From: CAZQVN01 sp964596775
Lineage (GTDB): Bacteria; Eisenbacteria; RBG-16-71-46; JABDJR01; JAWXBZ01
Reading direction: 5' to 3'
DNA: 35,261 nucleotides
Assembly (NCBI GenBank): GCA_964596775.1
Contig: CAZQVN010000037.1
Location: 1-35,261 of the forward strand
The notes under the pieces were generated by a model. That model did no database searches, was not told the origin of the DNA, and saw only the letters and a program-made list of their open reading frames with translations. Within the stretch, counting starts at the first letter, position 1, and the number at the start of each line of letters is the position of its first letter. Shown here piece after piece: positions 1-6,904 of this stretch. A program made the translations under genes and the position numbers.

Positions 1-1396
1 TGTTGCCGACGCAGACCGCGAGGTCGCCGGTGATGTTGCAGGGCGGCTGCGGATTCACGGTGACGATCTGCTCGCAGCTCACCTGGCAGGCATTCGGATC
101 CAGGGGGTCCTGGACCAGCAGCTTGACGGTGCACTGTCCGGCTCCGGTGAAGTTGACCTGGATGGAGCCGCCGTTGGTCGGTCCGGTGATGGTGCAGATG
201 TTGGCCGGCGTCGATGTGACCGACCAGGTGCGCAGGAAGGGATCGCCGACGGTCGTGCTGTAGGTCTTCGAGTTTCCGACGCAGACGTTGAGGTCCCCGG
301 TAACGTCACAGGGGGTATTGCGGCAATTGACCGTGGCCGAGGTGGAGGCAAACACGCCGCTGCCCTTGGTGCAGTTGCTGTCGTGAATGCCTTCGGCGGT
401 CACCTTGTTGATGTGCGTTTCCGTCGTACACGGCGCGGTGATGTTGGCCGTGAGCGTGATCTCCACGCTGTCGCCGGCAGCCAGGTTCGTGATCACCCAG
501 GAGCGATTCTGGGAGTCGCCCGACGACGGCGGGTTGCTGGACACGAACGTCATTCCGGCGGACAGGGTGTCGTTGACCGTGACCTGCTGAAGGACGCAGA
601 GGCCGGTGTTCTTGACCTTGATCGTCCAGGAAACATCCTGGCCGGCGCAGGCGTCCTGCACGGCCGGAGTCTTTGTGAGCGCGAGACGAGGGTCGACGCG
701 AAGCTGGAACTGCGGGCTGAAATCCTCGCCGAGACCGTCGAACTGGGAATTGGCGGTCATGAAGAGGTTCGCTTCGCAGAGGCCGGCCCCCTTCGGCAGG
801 TAGTTGTGGAAGTTGGGGATCCTGACTTCGAGAAACTTGCCGTTGCGCTGGAATGTCGCGCCGGGAATCGGGTTGTTCGGGTCCGTCTGGAGGAAAACCG
901 CGTTGTTCTGGACACAGAGGGCAATGTCGGGATTCTGGTCGCAATCGAGGTCGATGAACGTCTTGTAGGCTTCGAACTGGCCGATGCCCGCCTGGTCGCC
1001 GTTGTTGGCGCAGGTAAAGTTGGCGACGGCCGTATAGGTGTTCGGGTTGCCGTCACCGTCCACGTCGCCGATGATTCCTTCGACCTCCCATCCGAGGTAG
1101 AGCGTAATGTTGTTCGGCGTGAACGCTCCCGCGGCATTCTTGAAGTCGAAGAACGCATAGTTGTTGCGGATATCGAATCCGTTCACGAAGGCGCAACTCG
1201 GCGAGTAGATGTTGCCGAGCGGGTTGGCAGCCTTGAATCCGCCCTCACCGAGGTTGTTGTTGACCGCGTTGATCAGGTCGGTCAGGTCGCCGTCGATGAC
1301 GATCGTTTCGTGACTCGCGAGTGCCGGCGAGACGGCCAACGGGACCAGCAGGGAAAGCAGAAGAAGGCAGCGGAAAATGGTACGACATCGATTCAT
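1..1396 (-). CDS. Secreted DUF11/PKD-like repeat protein, 3' end cut by window
   Basis: The frame stays open from ATG at 1396 to the window edge, giving 465 codons with no stop. The start is supported by AGGGGG about 8 bases upstream. Residues 1 to about 25 form a signal peptide with a hydrophobic core ending in SPALAS. The next 200 or so residues match the N-terminal domain of the protein at 4195-6516, including HETIxIDG, NPLGNIY and a calcium-loop-like DVDGDGNP. A DUF11-type Ig-like repeat follows (LTKTP...DVSWTIKVKNTGLC). The frame then enters cysteine-bounded Ig/PKD-like units that begin CDVTGDLNVCVGN and CNITGDLAVCVGN, so a tandem array continues beyond the window. It is probably an exported, surface-exposed structural or adhesive protein, and no enzyme motif is visible. 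The C-terminal sorting module of its paralogue would lie outside the window. Confidence 0.85.
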   Translation of the reverse strand, partial: MNRCRTIFRCLLLLSLLVPLAVSPALASHETIVIDGDLTDLINAVNNNLGEGGFKAANPLGNIYSPSCAFVNGFDIRNNYAFFDFKNAAGAFTPNNITLYLGWEVEGIIGDVDGDGNPNTYTAVANFTCANNGDQAGIGQFEAYKTFIDLDCDQNPDIALCVQNNAVFLQTDPNNPIPGATFQRNGKFLEVRIPNFHNYLPKGAGLCEANLFMTANSQFDGLGEDFSPQFQLRVDPRLALTKTPAVQDACAGQDVSWTIKVKNTGLCVLQQVTVNDTLSAGMTFVSSNPPSSGDSQNRSWVITNLAAGDSVEITLTANITAPCTTETHINKVTAEGIHDSNCTKGSGVFASTSATVNCRNTPCDVTGDLNVCVGNSKTYSTTVGDPFLRTWSVTSTPANICTITGPTNGGSIQVNFTGAGQCTVKLLVQDPLDPNACQVSCEQIVTVNPQPPCNITGDLAVCVGN

Positions 1397-1749
1397 GGAA
1401 TTACCCCCTGGCTGTAGTGCGGGAGCCGCCCGAGATGTCCCCAGGAAGGGAACAATCGCCTTCAATCGGAACGGCGTGGTGTAAAAACCGGTCTGCAAGG
1501 TAGATCGTAGTCAAAAGACTGCCGCGAAGGAACGGATCGCTCATCATGGATGCTCGGCTCGGTGCAAGTTCTGTACAAGTCAATGAGTGCAACACGACTG
1601 AAGGGAGGCGGCAGGCTCGTATGATGACGTTATCCGCCCCCCTCGGTGGATGAGAGTCGAGTTTAATTCCCCGTTCGAGTGCGGTCAAACCAAAACTGGA
1701 TGAAGGGATTCATTAAATGGGTTGCAATCGGCGGCAATAGCGCGGGAAT
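1397..1749. other. Intergenic leader region with no gene
   Basis: About 350 bases separate the stop of the DUF2064-type gene from the start of the DUF11-type gene. No coding frame here looks real. The region holds the best minus-strand promoter match in this part of the window (1660-1688). That implies an unusually long untranslated leader of roughly 255 bases before ATG 1396. No tRNA, known riboswitch pattern or convincing terminator was recognised. Confidence 0.6.
1660..1688 (-). promoter_or_regulatory. Candidate sigma70-type promoter for the DUF11-type gene
   Basis: Reading the minus strand, TTGACC (1688-1683) is followed by a 17-base spacer and TAAACT (1665-1660). These match the consensus at 5 of 6 and 4 of 6 positions. 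Transcription would begin near 1653 and leave a leader of about 255 bases before ATG 1396. This is a pattern match only. Confidence 0.42.
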
Positions 1750-2427
1750 TCAAGCCGGAGCAAGTCCGAGAGTCGCGAGTACTGCGCGCGTTGACGGCGC
1801 ATCAGCCCCGGAGCCGATATCACGGCGCAGGCGTTGCAAATCGTCAAAATTGTCGACGTCGTACCAGAGGCTTGTCCTGCTGACGTCCCAGCCCATCCTC
1901 CGGGCACGCTCCTCCGTGGTTTCCAGCACCGTGGCGACACTCCAGGACATTCCCGTGAAAAGGTCGCCGGGATCCCTGGTCAGGCCGATCAAGTAGTAGC
2001 CGCCATCGGTGGCCGGACCGAGGACAAGGTCGCTTCGATCGAGCTGTCGGAAGGCCGCTTCGAGATACTCCCCCGGTAGTGTCGGACTGTCGCTCCCGAC
2101 GAGCACGGCCTTGCGCGCCCCGGATCCCAGCAATTCCCGAAACGCCGCCGTCATTCGCTCGCCGAGATCGCCGCCGGACTGGGGGAGACAGGGCAGGTCG
2201 GCAGGGAGGTTGCTCCACTTTTCATCGGAGTCCGCCGAGTCGAAGAGAACCGTATGCGCCGTCTCGATCCTTCGACACACACGGATCGAGTCCAGCAGGA
2301 ACGCTTCGTAAAGCCGGGCCGCGTCTACGGGAGGAAGCGGCGGTGAGAGCCGGGTCTTGACCCGCCCCGGAACCGGAGTCTTGAAGAAAAGCCCGATCCT
2401 GTCCGGCGATCCCGCTCCCGAGGTCAA
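1750..2427 (-). CDS. DUF2064 / TIGR04282-family nucleotide-diphospho-sugar transferase-like protein
   Basis: This 225-residue protein matches the DUF2064 (TIGR04282) family of small GT-A-fold transferases. The signature near the N-terminus is FFKTPVPGRVKTRL. Later come GGDLGERM, the acidic LVGSDSPTLP segment, LGPATDGGYYLIG and WYDVDNFDDL, all in family order and at full family length. Members have been annotated as arsenosugar or glycosyl transferases, but the substrate of this one cannot be read from sequence. No ATG or GTG lies upstream of the conserved block in a sensible place. The best start is TTG at 2427, which overlaps the TGA of the upstream gene as TTGA and implies translational coupling to the secreted repeat protein at 2424-3914. 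No Shine-Dalgarno is visible before that TTG. The family call is firm and the start is moderate. Confidence 0.82.
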   Translation of the reverse strand: MTSGAGSPDRIGLFFKTPVPGRVKTRLSPPLPPVDAARLYEAFLLDSIRVCRRIETAHTVLFDSADSDEKWSNLPADLPCLPQSGGDLGERMTAAFRELLGSGARKAVLVGSDSPTLPGEYLEAAFRQLDRSDLVLGPATDGGYYLIGLTRDPGDLFTGMSWSVATVLETTEERARRMGWDVSRTSLWYDVDNFDDLQRLRRDIGSGADAPSTRAVLATLGLAPA

Positions 2428-3914
2428 TGGACCAGGGCAATTCGGGAGGTGGATTGTCCCGCGGCGCTCCGGGCCACTCCGAAGTAGATGCCGGCCGGAA
2501 GAGGTCGCCCCGCGTCGTCGGCGCCGTCCCACTGCACGGTCATCGGGCCCGACGTCACGATCCCGTCCAGCAGATCGCGCACACTTCGACCCGTCACGTC
2601 GAACACCCTCAAGGTCAGACGGCCACCGGAAGCAATGTCCATGTCGAGAGTCACCGGTGCCCGGGCGGGGTTGTGACGAACCCGCAGGATTACGGCCGGA
2701 GGTGCGGTCGGAGCGGGGGGCTCGGGAACGGCGGTGGTTCCCCCCGTTCCGTGGGCAAAGCGCAGTTTTCCCTGTGTCTCGTCGTAGTAGAGAACATTGG
2801 GGAGGTCGTTCAGTCCGGTGGCCACGCCGCAATAGCGGCCCACGTTACCCCCCGTGGCGATCGTCGAATAGACCCATGTCCCGTGAAAACGCTCCGCGTA
2901 ACGAAGGTCCTGCGTGGCGGCGGCGTAGTATGCGATACAGGGGCGTTCCGCCGGGCCCGTCGAAAGCGCGGTTCCGGATCCGGGGTCGCCGGCACCGTCG
3001 ATCGTTTGGACCGCCCACTGGTCGTTCACGCGCTCCGCGAACTTCAATTTCCTGTTCGTCACGTCGTAGTAGGCAATCCAGACTCTCTCGAAAGTGCCGC
3101 CGATGGAGGTGTGGCGCCCGACATCCCCGATGCTGTCGACGGTCGTGGTGAACCACTGGCCGCCGATCCGTTCCGCAAACTTCAGATCCCGCTTCGTCAG
3201 GTCGTAATAGGCAATCTGCACGTTTCCGTTCACGGCGATCGAGTTATAGAGGCCCACGGTGCCGGACTGGTCGGCAAATTCGAACGCCCACAGCGATCCC
3301 GGCGCCTTTCGCGCCACCTTCAGTCCGGGTGCGCTGGCGTCGAAGTAGGCGATGTACAGGGTGTTCGACGTCGTGTCGACCGCCATGGCGGAGTACTGTC
3401 CCACGGTTCCCGGCGAATCGACCGTCTCCTTCATCCAGGCGCCCGCCGTGGAGTCGTACCAGGCATGACGGAGGTTCGCGAACTCCGATTCGTAGTAGGA
3501 AATATGCGGAACGTTCTCGCGGGTCAGGGCAATCGAGGAATAGGATCCCGAAGACGCGGTCCCGTCCACGACGACCGTCTGCCAGGGGCCGCTTCCGTTG
3601 AGCGACGCGTTGGTCGTGTACTTGAGGTTGCGGTTTCCCTCGGAATTCGAGTCGAACCGGTAATAGCTTCCATGAAAACGGCCGACCCGGTCCCTTTTCA
3701 TGTTTATGAACTGCCCGGGTTGTCCCGACGAACTGTCGATCCCGGCATGGATCCAGTTCCAGGCTCCGGCCTGCGACGGCAGAAGCATGGCCAGAATCAA
3801 CAGCAAGAGGATCTGGAAGCCTGCTCCCGGACAGGTTTGTTTCGTCGCCCTGTCTTGACCGGCGGGCACGGGGCCGGCTCCGGCCGGTATCGGTTGAGGG
3901 GTTCGGTTGCTCAT
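2424..3914 (-). CDS. Secreted seven-repeat, beta-propeller-like protein with FlgD-type C-terminal module
   Basis: The protein is 496 residues from ATG 3914 (MSNRTPQP). A longer frame exists upstream, but this start puts a hydrophobic export segment (LLLLILAMLLPS) at about residues 35-50. The body holds about seven imperfect repeats of roughly 45 residues. Each carries an IAYYD or ISYYE core, then LKFAER, a tryptophan, VDxxGxVG and SIAV. This pattern predicts four-stranded blades of a beta-propeller. A Pro/Ala-rich linker (PEPPAPTAPP) leads to an 80-residue C-terminal FlgD/Ig-like module (LRVFDVTGRSVRDLL, GIYFGVARS). That module is the usual sorting or anchoring domain of exported proteins in FCB-type bacteria. 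No catalytic residues are evident. Its stop overlaps the start of the DUF2064 gene, so the two are probably co-expressed. Confidence 0.82.
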   Translation of the reverse strand: MSNRTPQPIPAGAGPVPAGQDRATKQTCPGAGFQILLLLILAMLLPSQAGAWNWIHAGIDSSSGQPGQFINMKRDRVGRFHGSYYRFDSNSEGNRNLKYTTNASLNGSGPWQTVVVDGTASSGSYSSIALTRENVPHISYYESEFANLRHAWYDSTAGAWMKETVDSPGTVGQYSAMAVDTTSNTLYIAYFDASAPGLKVARKAPGSLWAFEFADQSGTVGLYNSIAVNGNVQIAYYDLTKRDLKFAERIGGQWFTTTVDSIGDVGRHTSIGGTFERVWIAYYDVTNRKLKFAERVNDQWAVQTIDGAGDPGSGTALSTGPAERPCIAYYAAATQDLRYAERFHGTWVYSTIATGGNVGRYCGVATGLNDLPNVLYYDETQGKLRFAHGTGGTTAVPEPPAPTAPPAVILRVRHNPARAPVTLDMDIASGGRLTLRVFDVTGRSVRDLLDGIVTSGPMTVQWDGADDAGRPLPAGIYFGVARSAAGQSTSRIALVH

Positions 3915-4136
3915 GGGCCTCACAGTTGCAAAGCTCGGGGACGCGGGATTGGACCGATGAAACCGGTGTGCGAAGGCATCATTATACATGATGATCGCTT
4001 CCCCGGGCCGCGGAGCATGCGCCGCGCGGTCGAATCGGCCTTGGCCGGATCTGCGGCCGGGGAGGTGTCCGTGGATACGCCGACCGCTTCCGCAGAGAGC
4101 AACCAGTTGACCCTCTCCGGGGTTCTACGACGGGCA

Positions 4137-4166
4137 AGAAAAAGCCGGCCCCGAAGGGCCGGCTCT
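4137..4166 (-). terminator. Rho-independent terminator after the DUF11-type gene
   Basis: On the minus strand AGCCGGCCC, the loop TTCG and GGGCCGGCT form a perfect 9-bp stem (4165-4157 with 4152-4144). TTTTTCTTG follows directly. It lies about 30 bases past the stop codon at 4195. UUCG is an exceptionally stable tetraloop. Confidence 0.9.
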
Positions 4167-4194
4167 CGTACTTGTGCGGATCGCAACGCCTCTG

Positions 4195-6516
4195 TCAGCG
4201 CGCCACGACCATGATCTTCTGCGTAACGACCTCCGCGCCCACGGCCATGCGGTAGAAATAGATGCCGGCGGAAACCGGGTTCCCCGCATCGTCCATGAGA
4301 TTCCAGTCTGTGCTGTAATCCCCCGGATTCTGCGTTCCGGAAACGAGCGTCCGGACGGCACGGCCGGAGAGGTCGAACACCGTCAGCTCCACCGGGCTCG
4401 GTCCGCTGCCGGTCGGAACCCTGTAGAAGATGGATGTCGATCCCCCGACGATCGGGTTCGGGTAGGCGCGCGTTTCGAGCAGGTTCGAACGGTCCGCACC
4501 GGTCGGGAACGAGTTCGGCGCATCCGGGGCCACGCAACCCTCGACGTTCCGGAACAGGTCATCCCCTTCGGGGCAGTCCCTGGCCAGGATATCCTGGCGG
4601 TTGTTGATGTTGTCGGCCACGGTTTTCCACAGATCCAGATCAACGCCCGTGTTCAGCGCCTCCTCGATCGCATCGATGGCCTCGCCGATGGTCATGTCGA
4701 CGGAACCGCCGGCATAGACGACGTCGAGCGGCAACGCACCGGCACAGACGTTGAGCATGAGGCCGAGGTACTGGATTTCGCACATGTCGCGGATGGTCAT
4801 CGGCCGCGGACCCTGGAGCTGGCTGCAGAGCGCCGTGAACAGGTTCGCGTTGCTGAGGGCCGCCAGCGAAGCGGTCGTTTCATACGAACCGTCGTTCTTC
4901 TTCCACTGGACGACGTCGGTTTCCTCGATCACGCAGCGCCAGAGATTCCTCATGCCGTCCAGGCAGACCTTCGTGGAGCCGTTGCCCTTCTGGGCGCACT
5001 GCTGCCGCCAGAAACCGATGGTGTGCGGACAGGCGAACCCTTCGCGATCCTGGCACACGAAGGAGTCGTCGTCCTCGTCCGTCACCGGATTGGTTTCGGT
5101 GCCGTCGCAGTATGCGGTGACGGTGGCCGTATCCGGATGGGTGCCCTGCTCGCCGCAGCCGATCACGTAGGTGATCGTGCAGGATTCGCCGACGTCGAGG
5201 CTGAACTCCTCGAAGCAGATGTGATTGTTCAGGTTGTTGCCGAGACCGAAATCGACGCCGCATGTGCCGCCGGGCGTCTGGGTCAGGTCGATCGTGGTCT
5301 TGGAGTCGAGCTGATCGCAGACCTGGACCGGGTTCAGGATGGTCTGGCCGGTGTTCGTGATCAGGAGCGTCACGGTCACGCTGCCGTCGGAGCCGATATT
5401 GTGCGTGCTCAGGCTCTTGTCGATTTCGACGTCCGGAACGTCGCAGGTCACCTGCGCGGTTGCGCTGGCGAAGGTCGACACGGGCTCGTCCTCGCAGGGA
5501 GTGAGCGACACTCCTTCGGCGGTCACGCGGTTTTCGAGGGGCGAGCTGCACGGTCCGACCACGTTCGCGGTCATGGTCACCACGACGCTTTCACCGGCAT
5601 CGAGAGCACCGAGATCCCAGCTCCGCTGGGTGTCATTTCCGGTCGAGGCGGGGTTGCTGGAAACAAATACCATGCCGGCCTGGAGGGTGTCGCTGAGGGT
5701 GACCTGGTCAAGCCTGCAGAGGCCGGGGTTGCGGACCGTGATCGTCCAGGAGACGTCGCTGCCGACACACACGGACTGGTTTTCCGGCGTCTTCGTGACT
5801 GCGACCTGCGGCGGAATGGACAGCGAGAGCCGGGGGCTCGTGTCTTCACCGAGACCGTCAAACTGGGAGTTGGCGGTCATGATCAGGGATGCGTTGCAGA
5901 CGTCCGCGTCCGGGGCCAGCAGGTCCTGGAAATTCGGCACCCGGACCTCGAGAAACTTGCCGGAAACGGCCATGGTGGCTCCGACGATCGGGCCGACCCC
6001 CTCAAGGATGACCTGGTTGTTGTTCGTGACGCAGAGAACCACGTCCGAAACGAAGTCGCAGTTGGTATCGATGAAGACCTTGTAGGCTTCGAAGGAGCCG
6101 ATATTGGGCTGATCGCCGTTGTTGGCACAGACGAAATTCGCCGCGGCCGTATAGGTGCTCGGGTTGCCGTCACCGTCCACGTCGCCGATCATCCCTTCGA
6201 CTTCCCAGCCGAGATAAAGGGAAATGTCGTCCGGAGTGAAAGCGCCGCCCGCGTTCTTGAAATCGAACAGGGCATAGGTGTTGCGGATGTCGAAGCCGTT
6301 CACGAAGGCACAGCCCGGGGTGTAGATGTTGCCCAGGGCGTTGGCGGCCTTGAGTCCGCCGCCGGTGGCTCCAAGGTTGGCGTCCACGGCCGCGATCAGG
6401 TCGGCCAGGTTGCCGTCGATTGCGATGGTCTCGTGGGAGGCACTGGCCGGATTCGTGAAAAGAGCGGGAATCAAGAGACTCAGAACTACAGCGTGACGCA
6501 GAAAACATCGTTTCAT
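4195..6516 (-). CDS. Secreted DUF11-repeat, cysteine-rich protein with CPHTIGFW domain and FlgD-type C-terminus
   Basis: The protein has 773 residues from ATG 6516, with AGGGGG five to ten bases upstream. Signal peptide: about 1-27. Residues 28-235 form an N-terminal domain shared with the protein at 1-1396, including a DVDGDGNP loop at 112-119. Residues 238-358 are a DUF11-type Ig-like repeat, and 362-489 a second, divergent one. A CPHTIGFWRQQC motif at 496-507 opens a cysteine-containing region to about 645. CPxTxGFW motifs are known in exported proteins, but I know of no assigned function. Residues 685-773 are the FlgD/Ig-like module (YPNP...VFDLSGRAVRTL...GIYFYR), probably for secretion or anchoring. 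The role is likely surface structural or adhesive. A strong terminator follows, so it may be transcribed alone. A 5' hairpin precedes it. Confidence 0.85.
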   Translation of the reverse strand: MKRCFLRHAVVLSLLIPALFTNPASASHETIAIDGNLADLIAAVDANLGATGGGLKAANALGNIYTPGCAFVNGFDIRNTYALFDFKNAGGAFTPDDISLYLGWEVEGMIGDVDGDGNPSTYTAAANFVCANNGDQPNIGSFEAYKVFIDTNCDFVSDVVLCVTNNNQVILEGVGPIVGATMAVSGKFLEVRVPNFQDLLAPDADVCNASLIMTANSQFDGLGEDTSPRLSLSIPPQVAVTKTPENQSVCVGSDVSWTITVRNPGLCRLDQVTLSDTLQAGMVFVSSNPASTGNDTQRSWDLGALDAGESVVVTMTANVVGPCSSPLENRVTAEGVSLTPCEDEPVSTFASATAQVTCDVPDVEIDKSLSTHNIGSDGSVTVTLLITNTGQTILNPVQVCDQLDSKTTIDLTQTPGGTCGVDFGLGNNLNNHICFEEFSLDVGESCTITYVIGCGEQGTHPDTATVTAYCDGTETNPVTDEDDDSFVCQDREGFACPHTIGFWRQQCAQKGNGSTKVCLDGMRNLWRCVIEETDVVQWKKNDGSYETTASLAALSNANLFTALCSQLQGPRPMTIRDMCEIQYLGLMLNVCAGALPLDVVYAGGSVDMTIGEAIDAIEEALNTGVDLDLWKTVADNINNRQDILARDCPEGDDLFRNVEGCVAPDAPNSFPTGADRSNLLETRAYPNPIVGGSTSIFYRVPTGSGPSPVELTVFDLSGRAVRTLVSGTQNPGDYSTDWNLMDDAGNPVSAGIYFYRMAVGAEVVTQKIMVVAR

Positions 6517-6847
6517 CGGTATCCCCCTGGATGGTGTAACGGCGGCATCCGGGGTTCCGCTCGTTCGAGCGAACCCCGCATGCGCGGTGAGCGAAACGGT
6601 CATGAAATCGAATCGGCGGTGGTAATGGTGTGCCCCGAACCCCTCTCCCTAAAGGCTGCACCGTTCCCATGGCCGAATACAATTCAAACGGAGACAGGTT
6701 GGTCCGGATGACTGCACTCAAGTGGTGTTCAAGCGAAATAGTAGAAAAGTGAAGGGGGCCCCCGCAACTCAATTCGACGACGGAAAGCGGGGCGTCGGGC
6801 GCAGATCCAGCCACTGTGCTCTCGTAATCACTTGTAAACAAATAAAA
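6517..6847. other. Intergenic leader region of the DUF11-type gene
   Basis: About 330 bases without a credible gene. The region holds a strong hairpin at 6551-6577 and a weak minus-strand promoter match. In that match TTGCGG (6767-6762), an 18-base spacer and TACTAT (6743-6738) would give a leader of over 200 bases. Near the start codon, CACCATCCAGGGGGAT resembles the equivalent stretch before the paralogue at 1396. I recognise no known riboswitch. Confidence 0.5.
6551..6577 (-). promoter_or_regulatory. 5' leader hairpin upstream of the DUF11-type gene
   Basis: GGGGTT-CGCTCG (one bulged C) pairs with CGAGCGAACCCC around a TT turn, making a 12-bp stem. It ends about 35 bases before the Shine-Dalgarno and start codon of the gene at 4195-6516. 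No T-run follows on the minus strand, so it does not look like a terminator. It could stabilise the message or block translation; its role is unknown. Confidence 0.5.
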
Positions 6848-6879
6848 TGGGAGGGTTCCCCTGATACGGAACCCTCCCA
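6848..6879 (-). terminator. Rho-independent terminator after the S8 protease gene
   Basis: On the minus strand TGGGAGGGTTCC (6879-6868) pairs perfectly with GGAACCCTCCCA (6859-6848) across an 8-base loop. TTTTATTTG follows. It sits 25 bases past the stop codon of the protease at 6905-9163. Confidence 0.9.
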
Positions 6880-6904
6880 CGCTTTTCGTCAGATATTTCG
6901 ACGC

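Noticed and set aside
2427..4214. 595-codon plus-strand open frame
   Set aside because: It runs antisense to the secreted repeat protein. Its product is Arg/Gly/Val-rich without motifs, as expected of antisense frames in GC-rich coding DNA.
4174..6711. 845-codon plus-strand open frame covering the whole DUF11-type gene
   Set aside because: The minus strand has signal peptide, repeats, C-terminal module, Shine-Dalgarno and terminator. The plus frame has none and is a codon-bias shadow.
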